Positions 35,419 through 44,880 are shown, counted from the stretch's first letter. The stretch is DNA of 64,000 bases from Gammaproteobacteria bacterium (GCA_024225395.1 JAAEMR010000048.1:1-64000), one strand, 5' to 3'. Program-made: numbers and translations. Notes: generated by a model from the letters alone, not told the origin.

Positions 35419-36176
35419 GTATTATTCTGGATATAAATGGCGTCAATAAAACCTTTGGCGGCTTACATGCTCTTTCTGATATTCAGCTTAAAGTTGAAGA
35501 AGGTACGACCCATGCTATTATTGGGCCGAATGGTGCCGGCAAATCAACGCTACTAAACTGCTGTATTGGTCGCCTGATACCGGATGATGGAACGGTCACC
35601 TTTAATGGTCATAACATGATAGGCATGCAACCTTATGATATTAATCATGCGGGTATGGTGCGTGTATTCCAGACCCCTGAAATTTTCCCGGAACTGACTT
35701 TATTGCAAAACGTGATGATACCTGCGCTGGCTAAAAGAGATGGTACCTTTAAGTTCAACCCTTTCAATTGTATGCGTAAAGAAAAAGTGTTGCATGAAGG
35801 TGCGATGGAAGCTTTAGCCGATGTTGGACTGGAAAAATTTTATGATCAGCATGCTGGCAGTATTTCACGTGGTGATAAACGTCGACTGGAGCTGGCCATG
35901 GGATTAGTTCAGGAGCCAAGTCTGTTGTTACTTGATGAGCCTACGGCGGGCATGGCACGTCATGACACGAATCAAACCATTGATCTGTTAAAAAAGATCA
36001 AGGAAAGAGGCATGACAAAAATTATTATTGAACACGATATGCACGTGGTTTTCAGTCTGGCTGACCGCATCAGTGTTCTTGCTCAGGGACGTATTATCGC
36101 ATCGGGAACCCCGGATGAAATTCGTGAAGATCCCAAAGTAAAAGAAGCCTACCTGGGAGAATCAGAAGATGAGTAA
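35415..36176 (+). CDS. ABC transporter ATP-binding protein, LivG/UrtD type
   Basis: A 253-residue ATPase with Walker [10 protein letters not shown] (about residue 37), the Q-loop region [19 protein letters not shown], Walker [18 protein letters not shown] and H-loop [17 protein letters not shown]. The signature motif is unusual: [14 protein letters not shown] replaces the canonical LSGGQ/LSYGQQR form, although the Gly and basic residues remain. LivG and LivF ATPases form a heterodimer driving import. Start ATG 35415 overlaps the permease stop by four bases. Confidence 0.87.
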   Translation: MSIILDINGVNKTFGGLHALSDIQLKVEEGTTHAIIGPNGAGKSTLLNCCIGRLIPDDGTVTFNGHNMIGMQPYDINHAGMVRVFQTPEIFPELTLLQNVMIPALAKRDGTFKFNPFNCMRKEKVLHEGAMEALADVGLEKFYDQHAGSISRGDKRRLELAMGLVQEPSLLLLDEPTAGMARHDTNQTIDLLKKIKERGMTKIIIEHDMHVVFSLADRISVLAQGRIIASGTPDEIREDPKVKEAYLGESEDE

Positions 36177-36945
36177 TCAATTGCTGGGTGACGTAAAAGT
36201 CGAAGAAAGAGTGCAGACAGTTACCAGTAAGGGTTCTGATCCAGCCTTCTTTTCCTGCTGGGACATGCATTCCTATTACGGTGAAAGTTACATCGTGCAG
36301 GGAATTAATTTTGACATTCGAGAAGGTGAAGTGGTTGCGTTACTCGGACGTAACGGCGCTGGAAAAACATCCACTTTACGTTCTATTGCGCGTGTCGATA
36401 GCCCTCAGGTTACCCACGGTGAAATCTGGCTGGACCATAAGCCTCTGCACACTATGGCCGCTCATGATGCGTCTCAAAATGGTGTTGCACTGGTTCCAGA
36501 AGACAGGCGAATAATTCAGGGTCTGACGGTGGAAGAAAACCTGCAACTGGCTCAAATTGCACCACCGATGGGCTGGAGTATTGAACGCTTATATGAGCAT
36601 TTCCCCCGTCTGGCAGAACGTCGTAATCAAATGGGCACAACACTGTCCGGTGGTGAACAGCAAATGCTGGCGGTTGCGCGTGCCCTGGCTCGTGATATCA
36701 AGTTGTTACTGCTTGATGAGCCTTATGAAGGTTTAGCGCCAGTTATCGTTCAGGAGATAGCAAGTATCGTTGATAGCATCAAAAAGCAGGGAATTACGAC
36801 CATTATCGTTGAGCAAAACGCGGTAGCGGCATTACGCCTGGCTGACCGGGCCCTTATTCTGGATATGGGAAATATTGTGTTTGATGGAACAGCTCAGGAA
36901 GTGCTGAATAACGAAGAGTTGCGTCACGAGTATCTTGCCATTTAG
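36169..36945 (+). CDS. ABC transporter ATP-binding protein, LivF/UrtE type
   Basis: A 258-residue ATPase with Walker A GRNGAGKTSTL, signature TLSGGEQQMLAVARAL, Walker B LLLLDEPYEGLAPVIVQ and H-loop TTIIVEQNAVAALRLADR. All catalytic elements are canonical, in contrast to the LivG-type partner's altered signature. An N-terminal extension of about 25 residues ([20 protein letters not shown]) precedes the first strand. The gene overlaps the previous one by eight bases and ends the transporter operon. A hairpin without a U-run follows. Confidence 0.87.
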   Translation: MSNQLLGDVKVEERVQTVTSKGSDPAFFSCWDMHSYYGESYIVQGINFDIREGEVVALLGRNGAGKTSTLRSIARVDSPQVTHGEIWLDHKPLHTMAAHDASQNGVALVPEDRRIIQGLTVEENLQLAQIAPPMGWSIERLYEHFPRLAERRNQMGTTLSGGEQQMLAVARALARDIKLLLLDEPYEGLAPVIVQEIASIVDSIKKQGITTIIVEQNAVAALRLADRALILDMGNIVFDGTAQEVLNNEELRHEYLAI

Positions 36946-36967
36946 GATGCATTCAGTGTAAAAATAG

Positions 36968-36995
36968 CAGGGGCATGGTGTTCAGCATGTCCCTG
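36968..36995 (+). terminator. Hairpin at the end of the transporter operon
   Basis: CAGGGGCATG pairs with CATGTCCCTG (one G-T pair) around an eight-base loop, 25 bases after the last transporter stop. It lacks a U-run; a second small stem GACCT/AGGTC with a T-rich loop follows at 37007-37022. They probably mark the 3' end of the operon. Confidence 0.4.
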
Positions 36996-37135
36996 TATAG
37001 TTAAATGACCTTTTTTCAGGTCGATTTTAAATTTCCAGCGTGATATACCCGCAACAATTAAAAGTGATGTATTATATGTCTTAAAAAGAATTCCAAATCC
37101 GTCAGGATACTGAAATTTATATTGAGATAGTTAAC

Positions 37136-38197
37136 ATGTCCGACCCACTAGATGAAATATATCTTGCTGACAGCCCACTTTCCAGGCTGCCTCTTAATGT
37201 TCTCCATGATATGCGTAATGAGGGCATAATCAGGGAATATGTTATTGGTTCAGGAGAAAGCCTGAGCATTCCATCTAATTCATTAAATGATACTTTTTTT
37301 CTCGCTTTTGGTGAAATAGACATCGTCGAATTTAGACGTATTACCGACCACTTAAGTGAGAAAGAAAAAAAACGCAGACCCGTTCGATTATCTGAACACG
37401 ATCATATTAGCTTCCTGGCAAAAACTAAATCGGCTTTAATCAGGATAGATCAGGAGTATCTGGATTACTACATTTGCTGGAAAGCGATGAATCTGGATGT
37501 CTCAAATTCCCCGAAAAGTGTTAAAGACATTTTATCTAATATGAAACATCCGACGGTATTCATGAATATTCCGATGGAAAATATTAGTCAGGTTGTTCAA
37601 AAGATGCATATTATGGATGTAAAAGCTGGCACTGAAGTTATTACCCAGGGAGATATTGCAGATTCATTTTATATTATTGCTTCTGGTCAGGCTGAAGTCT
37701 GGGAAAAAGGGGTTTACAGTGATACAGAAAAAAAGGTGAACCACCTGTATGCCGGCAATCATTTTGGGCAGGATACTCTTATTGTTGATGGTAGAAGACG
37801 TAGTGCCAGTGTTCGAATGATTGAGGATTCAAAACTTCTCGTTTTAAACGGTTCTGATTTTAAAGAACTCATTGGGAAATCATTGATTCATGAAATAGAT
37901 GCGAGAAAAGCAAAAGCTCTGCTGGATAAAAGTGATACTGTGCTACTGGATGTCAGATACGAAGAGGAGTGGGAAGAGTCCCGTTTGCCCGGTGCTCAAC
38001 TTATACCGCTTCCCGAGCTAAGAAATAGACTGTCAGAAATTGAGCAGCAAAAAAGATATATTATTTACGACCGGAATGGTCAAAGAAGTATTATTGCGGC
38101 AATGATATTGCAACAGGTAAGTGTTCAGGCTTTTTCAATTTCAGGAGGCATTGTTGGCTGGCCCTATGAAATCGATGAGTCCAGTTTAGCAGAGTAA
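37136..38197 (+). CDS. cNMP-binding domain protein with degenerate rhodanese domain
   Basis: A 353-residue cytoplasmic protein. Residues 15-120 resemble a worn cNMP-binding fold. About 140-250 is a recognisable cNMP domain (MHIMDVKAGTEVITQGDIAD, FYIIASGQAEVWE, FGQDTLIVDGRRRSASVRM). About 255-345 is a rhodanese-like domain (LLDVRYEEEWEESRLPGAQL, FSISGGIVGWPYE). The rhodanese active loop reads YDRNGQRSI, so Asp stands where the persulphide-forming Cys should be and sulphur transfer is not expected. Such proteins likely sense a nucleotide or signal and bind partners. It is preceded by about 190 non-coding bases and stands alone on the plus strand, convergent with prpE. Confidence 0.7.
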   Translation: MSDPLDEIYLADSPLSRLPLNVLHDMRNEGIIREYVIGSGESLSIPSNSLNDTFFLAFGEIDIVEFRRITDHLSEKEKKRRPVRLSEHDHISFLAKTKSALIRIDQEYLDYYICWKAMNLDVSNSPKSVKDILSNMKHPTVFMNIPMENISQVVQKMHIMDVKAGTEVITQGDIADSFYIIASGQAEVWEKGVYSDTEKKVNHLYAGNHFGQDTLIVDGRRRSASVRMIEDSKLLVLNGSDFKELIGKSLIHEIDARKAKALLDKSDTVLLDVRYEEEWEESRLPGAQLIPLPELRNRLSEIEQQKRYIIYDRNGQRSIIAAMILQQVSVQAFSISGGIVGWPYEIDESSLAE

Positions 38198-38230
38198 TAA
38201 AAATTGTAACCTGTCGTAATTAAAAAAATA

Positions 38231-38260
38231 TTCACCACGAAGGTACGAAGTACACGAAGA
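38231..38260. repeat. Short dispersed repeat (CACCACGAAG type)
   Basis: TTCACCACGAAGGTACGAAG and a further TACACGAAG give three spaced CACGAAG/TACGAAG units. A second copy with the same core flanks the other end of prpE at 40300. Such units occur between genes in many proteobacterial genomes, with no known function. Confidence 0.5.
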
Positions 38261-38380
38261 AAAAACACACCCGGGACTTCGTCATTTGCATGTTGCTCAT
38301 TCCTTCCTGTCAGGCCATGTTGAGAGGGATGCGAAAAGGGTGCGTCATGCGCACCCTTAAAATTGTTATATAATTTTGAG

Positions 38381-40276
38381 TTAACTTTTAGCATACCCCA
38401 AAATTTGCAATGCTTCGGTAATTTCATCGAGAATTACCGGGTCATCGATAGTAGCGGGCATTTTCCATTTCGTACCATTAGCTATATTTACCATTGTGCC
38501 ACGAAGTATTTTGCCCGAGCGTGTTTTAGGCAGACGCTGTACAACTTTGGCCTGTTTGAAAGCAGCGACAGGGCCAATCTGATCTCTTACACGTTGTACC
38601 AGTTCTTTAACGATATCTGTTTCATCACGATCTACACCTGCTTTAAGTACGATCAGGCCTAAAGGCATTTGTCCTTTGAGATCATCCGCTACTCCGATAA
38701 CAGCGCATTCTGCGATATCACTATGTCCGGATAACACTTCTTCCATAGCACCCGTTGATAGTCTGTGCCCCGCAACATTGATAACATCATCTGTCCGGCT
38801 CATGATCCACAGGTAGTTATCTTCGTCTTTATAACCCGCATCACCGGTCAGGTAGTAACCTTCGTATTTAGTGAGATAAGCATCGATAAAACGTTGGTCA
38901 TTACCCCACAGGCTGGGCAGGCAGGACGGAGGCATGGGTAACTTGATGACAATGTTTCCCATCTCACCGGTAGGCATTTCATCACCTTCTTCAGACAGTA
39001 TCTGCACGTCATATCCGGGCATGGCTACGGTTGGTGAGCCGGCTTTTATTTCCATGTTTTCAATACCTAGTGGATTGGAAGCGATGGCCCAGCCGGTTTC
39101 AGTTTGCCACCAGTGATCTATAACGGGTTTGTTTAATTTATCGCGTGCCCAGAATAAGGTGTCAGGGTCACAGCGTTCACCCGCGAGGAATAAAGACTGC
39201 ATACAGGATAGATCATACTTTTCCAGGTATTCTCCGTCTGGGTCTTCTTTTTTTATCGCGCGAAAAGCGGTAGGAGCGGTGAACAAAACTTTTACCTTGT
39301 GTTCACTGATGACTCGCCAGAAAGCCCCGGGATCGGGAGTGCCAACGGGTTTTCCTTCATACATAATCGTAGTACAGCCTTTTAGTAAAGGGGCGTAAAC
39401 AATATAACTATGGCCTACAACCCAGCCAACATCGGAGGCTGCCCAGTAAACATCGCCGGGTTCAACGTTGTAAATATTTTTCATTGACCAGTGCATAGCT
39501 ACTGCGTGACCTCCGTTATCACGAATAACGCCCTTGGGTTCGCCGGTTGTTCCAGAAGTGTACAAAATGTACAAAGGGTCAGTTGCATCGAGCGGAACAC
39601 AGTCGGTGCTTTGAGCGTTGTCGAGTTCACTGTCCCAGTCAAAATCACGCCCTTCTTTCATTTCGGCTTTGGCCTGTGGTCGGGCTTTTAAGATGCAGCA
39701 ACTGACTTTGTGTTTTGCCTGATCTATAGCGGCATCCAGCAGTGGTTTATATTCGATTATACGAGCAGGTTCTATACCGCAACTTGTGCTAATTATAATA
39801 TCGGGTTTGGCATCATCAATTCGAGTGGCCAGTTCATTTGCCGCAAAGCCTCCAAAAACAACTGAGTGAATGGCTCCTAGTCGGGCACAGGCCAGCATGG
39901 CAATGGCTGCTTCGGGAATCATTGGCATATAAATAATGACTCGGTCACCTTTTTTTGCGCCGTGACTGGATAGTACACCGGAAAATAGTGAAACTTGCTC
40001 CTGTAATTCCCGGTAAGAAATTTTTCGTTGCTGATTTGTTATAGGTGAGTCGTAGATAATAGCTGTTTGATCTGCCCGACCGGACTCAACATGACGGTCA
40101 ACAGCGTTATAACAGGTATTAATCTGTCCGCCAGTAAACCAGCGTGGAACCGGTTTAGCATCGTGATCAATGACTTTATCCCATTTTTTAATCCAGTTGA
40201 GTTCTTCAGCTGCATTGCTCCAGAATGTATCCGGATCATTAATTGATTGCTGATAGATATCGTTATAGTTTGTCAT
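38381..40276 (-). CDS. prpE: Propionyl-CoA synthetase
   Basis: A 631-residue ANL ligase. Compared with Acs in the same window it has the PrpE-type N-terminus (YNDIYQQSINDPDTFWSNAA), nucleotide loop YTSGTTGEPKGVIRDNGGHA, SDVGWVVGHSYIVYAPLL, PTAFRAIKKEDPDGEYLEKY (characteristic of PrpE), HWWQTETGWAIASNPLG and the C-terminal lysine motif [14 protein letters not shown]. It activates propionate to propionyl-CoA for the methylcitrate cycle. It lies 12 kb from prpBC-acnD-prpF, on the same strand as the glyoxylate genes and about 90 bases after rraA. A short dispersed repeat flanks it on both sides. Confidence 0.92.
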   Translation of the reverse strand: MTNYNDIYQQSINDPDTFWSNAAEELNWIKKWDKVIDHDAKPVPRWFTGGQINTCYNAVDRHVESGRADQTAIIYDSPITNQQRKISYRELQEQVSLFSGVLSSHGAKKGDRVIIYMPMIPEAAIAMLACARLGAIHSVVFGGFAANELATRIDDAKPDIIISTSCGIEPARIIEYKPLLDAAIDQAKHKVSCCILKARPQAKAEMKEGRDFDWDSELDNAQSTDCVPLDATDPLYILYTSGTTGEPKGVIRDNGGHAVAMHWSMKNIYNVEPGDVYWAASDVGWVVGHSYIVYAPLLKGCTTIMYEGKPVGTPDPGAFWRVISEHKVKVLFTAPTAFRAIKKEDPDGEYLEKYDLSCMQSLFLAGERCDPDTLFWARDKLNKPVIDHWWQTETGWAIASNPLGIENMEIKAGSPTVAMPGYDVQILSEEGDEMPTGEMGNIVIKLPMPPSCLPSLWGNDQRFIDAYLTKYEGYYLTGDAGYKDEDNYLWIMSRTDDVINVAGHRLSTGAMEEVLSGHSDIAECAVIGVADDLKGQMPLGLIVLKAGVDRDETDIVKELVQRVRDQIGPVAAFKQAKVVQRLPKTRSGKILRGTMVNIANGTKWKMPATIDDPVILDEITEALQILGYAKS

Positions 40277-40299
40277 TGGTTTATTCCTCGATCTTTATT

Positions 40300-40326
40300 T
40301 TCACCACGAAGCCCACGAAGAGCAGA
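40300..40326. repeat. Short dispersed repeat (CACCACGAAG type), second copy
   Basis: TTCACCACGAAGCCCACGAAG between rraA and prpE shares the TTCACCACGAAG core and second ACGAAG unit with the copy at 38231, about 2 kb away and in the same orientation. Confidence 0.5.
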
Positions 40327-40367
40327 AAAGTTATTAGTTATTGACTTGTTTAGCTTAAGTTTATTTT

Positions 40368-40859
40368 TTAGTGAGACTGTAATTTTGCATTACTGATAAT
40401 AATACCGTCATGGTCGGCATAAACCCAGTCACCTGCTTTGATACCGGCTCCGGGAAAAGTAATGTCTACATCAATTTCACCCACATTTTTTTTCTCACTT
40501 TTTTTAGGGTGTGTACCGAGAGACATAACACCGACAGGCATGTTGCTGATATCCAGACTATCACGAATTAAACCATACATGATAATGCCTGCCCAGTTGT
40601 TTTCTACAGCAAAACCTGCCAGTAGGTCACCTAACATGGCGCAGCGCTTTGATGCACCGGCATCAACCATCAGCACACGTCCCTCGCCGGGGGTGGACAA
40701 TTGCTGACGAACTTTGGAATTGTCTTCAAAGCACTTAACGGTTGAAACCTGGCCGGAAAATACCCGGTTACCCCCATAGCTGATAAATCCTGGCTCAATA
40801 ATTTGCAGTTGCTGCGAAAACTCATCACATAAATCAGCCGTTTTAAAGGTATTGCTCAT
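40368..40859 (-). CDS. rraA: RraA-family protein (ribonuclease E inhibitor / oxaloacetate decarboxylase-like)
   Basis: A 163-residue RraA-fold protein: TADLCDEFSQQLQIIEPGF, VSTVKCFEDNSKVRQQLSTP, MVDAGASKRCAMLGDLLAG, IIMYGLIRDSLDI and FPGAGIKAGDWVYADHDGII. E. coli RraA binds RNase E and slows mRNA decay. Related proteins with the R-D-x-x-D/E motif (here RDSLD) are HMG/CHA aldolases and can decarboxylate oxaloacetate. The ATG at 40859 overlaps the aceK stop (ATGA), so it replaces the upstream ATG at 40865. Coupling to aceA-aceK makes a metabolic, oxaloacetate-related role worth considering alongside RNase E control. Confidence 0.8.
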   Translation of the reverse strand: MSNTFKTADLCDEFSQQLQIIEPGFISYGGNRVFSGQVSTVKCFEDNSKVRQQLSTPGEGRVLMVDAGASKRCAMLGDLLAGFAVENNWAGIIMYGLIRDSLDISNMPVGVMSLGTHPKKSEKKNVGEIDVDITFPGAGIKAGDWVYADHDGIIISNAKLQSH

Positions 40860-42601
40860 GGGCATTTAACCGTCGAATTAAAGATCCTTTCGAATCTACT
40901 GTTATTGGAGTACGGGAAAATATCATGATACCTGTGATTGAGTATATCCTGCTGAACTGATTTCCAATAATCAGCATTGAAAAGCTCGCTGTGCTGTTGT
41001 GAAATAAATTTGCGTAACTCCGTATTACCGGTGATGAAATGCACAAACTCTTCGGGAAATACATCAAAATCTCCAATGGAGTACCAGGGTTCGCTGGCCA
41101 TTTCCTGTTCTGGCGTCATGGCTTCGGGGAGATGCCTGAAATTCATGTCGGTCATGAATTCAATTTCATCGTAATCGTAAAAGATGACGCGGCCATGTCG
41201 TGTCACGCCAAAATTTTTAAGTAACAGGTCGCCGGCAAAAATATTGGCTGCAGCCATGTCTTCAATGGCATTTACATAATCGGTAATAACCTTTTCAATG
41301 TTTTTATTGTGCGGATTGGCAACAAAAAGGTTAAGTGGTTCCAGTCGACGTTCTATATACAGGTGTCGAATAATTAACATGTCGTTTTCAATTTCCATGC
41401 TGGATGGAATTTTCGCTTCAAACTCCTGCATCAATTCTGACGATATTCTATGCAGAGGGAAAGCGGCATAGGAGTATTCCAGCGTATCTGCCATGCGGCC
41501 GACACGATCATGCATTTTTATGATCTGGTATTTTTTTTTGACCAGGGCCCGGGAGGTTTTTTTGGGTGGAGGGAAGTGATCATTGATGACCTTAAAGACA
41601 TAGGGATAGGATGGCAGGTTGAAAACGGTCATAACCATGCCTTTAATGCCGGGCGCTATTTCCAGTTGATCAGAAGAGTGTTTAAGGTGATGTAGAAAAT
41701 CACGATAAAATTCAGATTTCCCCTGTTTTTGTAATCCTATTGACGTGTAAATATCAGCCTTGGATTTGGCCGGTAGCATGTGTGATAGAAAATCAACGAC
41801 GGCCGAAGGTGTGCAGCTATCCACCATAAAATAGGCCCGGGCAAAACTGAAAAGGTTAGTGATGTCGGTTGGCCGATGAATTAATGCATCTACATAAATA
41901 GTCCCTTTTTCATTGTTTAATAATGGGATAACAAACGGAATGATTTCATCACCATTGATACCCATACCGATAATATATGCCGCTTTATTGCGATAAAAAA
42001 GGCTGGTCAGAACACGTATTTGAAAGTGTTTTCGCAGTTGATATTGAGGCATCATCTCCCGTTTGATGCGACACACTATACGGTGTACATCTCTATTTAT
42101 ATCTTCATAAGGAAGGTTTAATTTATTGAGTAATAAAACCTGTTTGACCGTTTTAGTTAAACCGTTTCGAGTCGGGTATAAACTGATATAAGTGACCTGT
42201 TCATCATCCAGGTATTCAGTGGATAAACCGGGGCGTACAAAGATATGATTATTATTGTAATATCGTCGATGAAATAGCGACGTGAAAACGGAGTTAAAAA
42301 AGGTTTCAGCCAGTTCCGGTTGTTTATGTTGATACAGTAAATGCAGGTATTCTATTTTGACCTTTTTCCAGCATTGTTCATCAAATTGCTGTAGCTCAAA
42401 ATTTGATTTTAAAATGGTTATCGCTTCATTGACCCTCTTATTGTAAAGGGTAATACGATTTCTGGCAGCTTCGCTGTCTAGCTGCCAGTCACAGTTTTCA
42501 AAGCGTTGTTGCGCACCTCGTGTTATCTGCAGGAAGATCCGATAGTGCTTATCGAATCCCTGCAGAATGGTTAACGCGATGAGTGCTGCATCAGTGTCCA
42601 T
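40856..42601 (-). CDS. aceK: Isocitrate dehydrogenase kinase/phosphatase
   Basis: A 581-residue AceK, normal length. The ATP-binding segment is EIAPGIKGMVMTVFNLPSYP with FKVIND, and the catalytic region is LLLKNFGVTRHGRVIFYDYD followed by EIEFMTDMNFR. AceK phosphorylates and inactivates isocitrate dehydrogenase during growth on C2 compounds, sending isocitrate to the glyoxylate bypass, and reverses this when better carbon is available. The gene begins seven bases after aceA and overlaps rraA by four bases, an aceA-aceK pair without malate synthase in the cluster. Confidence 0.95.
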   Translation of the reverse strand: MDTDAALIALTILQGFDKHYRIFLQITRGAQQRFENCDWQLDSEAARNRITLYNKRVNEAITILKSNFELQQFDEQCWKKVKIEYLHLLYQHKQPELAETFFNSVFTSLFHRRYYNNNHIFVRPGLSTEYLDDEQVTYISLYPTRNGLTKTVKQVLLLNKLNLPYEDINRDVHRIVCRIKREMMPQYQLRKHFQIRVLTSLFYRNKAAYIIGMGINGDEIIPFVIPLLNNEKGTIYVDALIHRPTDITNLFSFARAYFMVDSCTPSAVVDFLSHMLPAKSKADIYTSIGLQKQGKSEFYRDFLHHLKHSSDQLEIAPGIKGMVMTVFNLPSYPYVFKVINDHFPPPKKTSRALVKKKYQIIKMHDRVGRMADTLEYSYAAFPLHRISSELMQEFEAKIPSSMEIENDMLIIRHLYIERRLEPLNLFVANPHNKNIEKVITDYVNAIEDMAAANIFAGDLLLKNFGVTRHGRVIFYDYDEIEFMTDMNFRHLPEAMTPEQEMASEPWYSIGDFDVFPEEFVHFITGNTELRKFISQQHSELFNADYWKSVQQDILNHRYHDIFPYSNNSRFERIFNSTVKCP

Positions 42602-42608
42602 GTTCCCA

Positions 42609-43913
42609 TTAAAACTGCTCTTCTTCAGTGGAGCCGGTCAGTGCAGTTACCGAAGAGCTCCCGCCCTGAATCGTGGTGGTCACGTCATCAAAATATCCTG
42701 CACCGACTTCCTGTTGATGAGCGACAAAACTATAACCTTTGTCTGCAGCTGCAAATTCGGCTTCCTGTACTTTTTCTACATAATGACGCATACCTTCTCC
42801 CTGCGCATAACTGTGTGCCAGATCGAACATGTTGTACCACATGTTATGAATACCGGCGAGAGTGATAAACTGATATTTATATCCAAGATCGGATAGCTTG
42901 TCCTGAAATTCGGCTATCTGTTTATCATCCAGATTTTTTCTCCAGTTAAATGAGGGTGAACAGTTATAGGCGAGTAATTGCTGCGGATTCTCGGCTCTAA
43001 CAGCATCAGCAAACTCTTTAGCAAATCCCAAATCGGGTTTACCCGTTTCACACCACACCAGGTCGGCATAAGGTGCGTAGGCGACACCGCGTGAAATGGC
43101 CTGCTCAAGACCGGGTTTGGTTACAAAGAAGCCTTCCGCTGTTCTTTCACCGGTCAAAAATTGAGCGTCGTAAGGGTCAGCATCAGAAGTGATCAGGTTA
43201 GCGGCTTCAGAATCTGTTCGAGCGAGTAGTAGCGTGGGCACGCCCATGACATCAGAGGCCAGCCGTGCAGCGGTCAATTTTTGTACCGCTTCCATGGTAG
43301 GAACTAATACCTTTCCACCCATATGACCACATTTTTTAACGGCAGCGAGTTGATCTTCGTAATGCACCCCGGAGGCACCGTTAGCGATCATGTTTTTCAT
43401 CAATTCGAAGGCGTTTAATACACCGCCAAAACCGGCCTCTGCATCGGCTACGATGGGTAAAAAATAATCAATGAAGTCATCAGAATCCACGTCGATGTCG
43501 CGTGACCACTGAATTTCATCTGCTCTTTTAAAAGTATTATTGATTCGTCGAACCACGGTTGGTACCGAGTCATAGGCATACAGTGATTGATCGGGGTACA
43601 TGGTTTCGGAGCTATTTGCATCGGCGGCAACTTGCCAGCCTGACAGGTAGATTGCTTCAATGCCGGCTTTAGCCTGTTGCAAAGCCTGTCCAGCGGTTAA
43701 AGCTCCCAGGCAGTTCACATAGCCTTTTTTAGATGTTCCATTGATCAACTCCCATAACTTTTCAGCGCCGCGTCTGGCAATGGTGTATTCCGGCTGAACT
43801 GACCCTCGAAGTCGAACCACATCGGCTGCGCTGTAGGTCCGTTTGACATTAGCCCAGCGTGAATTGTTGGACCAGTCATTTTCCAGTTGTTTTATCTGTT
43901 CGTTACGTGTCAT
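42609..43913 (-). CDS. aceA: Isocitrate lyase
   Basis: A 434-residue isocitrate lyase with the catalytic [13 protein letters not shown] (active-site Cys), [14 protein letters not shown]-type metal region ([20 protein letters not shown]), [26 protein letters not shown] and YNCSPSFNW. It splits isocitrate into succinate and glyoxylate, the first step of the bypass required for acetate and fatty-acid growth. The nearby prpB belongs to the same superfamily but is far shorter. It heads the aceA-aceK-rraA-(prpE) group; about 235 bases of non-coding DNA upstream hold the promoter. No malate synthase gene is in the window. Confidence 0.95.
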   Translation of the reverse strand: MTRNEQIKQLENDWSNNSRWANVKRTYSAADVVRLRGSVQPEYTIARRGAEKLWELINGTSKKGYVNCLGALTAGQALQQAKAGIEAIYLSGWQVAADANSSETMYPDQSLYAYDSVPTVVRRINNTFKRADEIQWSRDIDVDSDDFIDYFLPIVADAEAGFGGVLNAFELMKNMIANGASGVHYEDQLAAVKKCGHMGGKVLVPTMEAVQKLTAARLASDVMGVPTLLLARTDSEAANLITSDADPYDAQFLTGERTAEGFFVTKPGLEQAISRGVAYAPYADLVWCETGKPDLGFAKEFADAVRAENPQQLLAYNCSPSFNWRKNLDDKQIAEFQDKLSDLGYKYQFITLAGIHNMWYNMFDLAHSYAQGEGMRHYVEKVQEAEFAAADKGYSFVAHQQEVGAGYFDDVTTTIQGGSSSVTALTGSTEEEQF

Positions 43914-44148
43914 GGAGTTTCTCTAGTAATTAAATGGAAGAGTGAAGTGTTATAGTTATGCTGGTTAAATTATCTATAGGGTGTGATTAATGCAACTTGT
44001 TAAGTGGTTTTAGCAGGGACTTTATGTAAATACTCTGTATTGAAAATATCGAACAGTTAACATTATTAAGGATTATTGAACTATAAAGGTGTAGATGAAC
44101 ACGGCGGAAAGTGATTAAATAAGCAGGATTAACCTTGAGTGGATTTCA

Positions 44149-44880
44149 ATGAGCAGAATCGTTCCTATAATATTGATTTGTCAGTTATTTTTTGTGTCGG
44201 GCACGGCGGTAGCGCTGGAAGATCAGGGTCTAAGCTCTATTATGTCAATCATCGATAAAGCGGTGGAGGCATTCAATGCTAACACTGATGAGGCGCAGGG
44301 TACAGAAGAGGAGCAAAAGGCAAAGGCTGAATCTTCTTCTGCAACCATCGTTAACCTGTCGCGGACTCTGGGTAAACTCAGTTATTCCCGTTTACAGTGT
44401 GGTCAGGCCGATGTGCTGGGCGAATTCACCCAGCGAGTACAGAAAATGCCGGATGAATATCGCAATCTAATGCGTGATGCTTTTCAGCTTGGTTTCGATA
44501 AAAGTAAATCTGAAACGGCTTTGTTGTCAGAAGATGAGTGTGAGCGTTTGACCCAGTCAAGAAATTTAACAGATAAAAAAATAGAAGCTAATGTGGAAGA
44601 GGAAGAGGAAAAGGAAGTTGAAAAGAAGCAGAAAGTTGTAGAAAAGCCAAAAATTGTCGAAGATCCGAAACTAAAACATTTTCGTATAGCTGAACTTAGT
44701 GGGCAGCTGGCATATAAAAGAAAATTTTGTGGTGATGATAAGGTCATTACGCGGGATTTTAATGAAGTCATCGGCGCAATGCCTGAAGAAATTCAGGCTG
44801 AAGCCAAAAAGGCTTACTGGAAGGGTTATAAACATGGAAAGCGTTTAAACAGTAGCCTGACGCAGGAAAAGTGCTTTTGA
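44149..44880 (+). CDS. Exported protein with a duplicated two-cysteine domain
   Basis: A 243-residue protein with a signal peptide (RIVPIILICQLFFVSGTAVA). The mature part holds two related units of about 60-65 residues. Unit one is LGKLSYSRLQCGQADVLGEF ... MPDEYRNLMRDAFQLGFDKS ... LSEDECERL. Unit two is LSGQLAYKRKFCGDDKVITR ... MPEEIQAEAKKAYWKGYKHG ... LTQEKCF. Each has one Cys near its start and one at its end, at matching spacing, suggesting an intradomain disulphide. A Lys/Glu-rich linker (EEEEEKEVEKKQKVVEKPK) joins them. I do not recognise the family. It is probably periplasmic, transcribed alone and convergent with the helicase gene. Confidence 0.6.
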   Translation: MSRIVPIILICQLFFVSGTAVALEDQGLSSIMSIIDKAVEAFNANTDEAQGTEEEQKAKAESSSATIVNLSRTLGKLSYSRLQCGQADVLGEFTQRVQKMPDEYRNLMRDAFQLGFDKSKSETALLSEDECERLTQSRNLTDKKIEANVEEEEEKEVEKKQKVVEKPKIVEDPKLKHFRIAELSGQLAYKRKFCGDDKVITRDFNEVIGAMPEEIQAEAKKAYWKGYKHGKRLNSSLTQEKCF

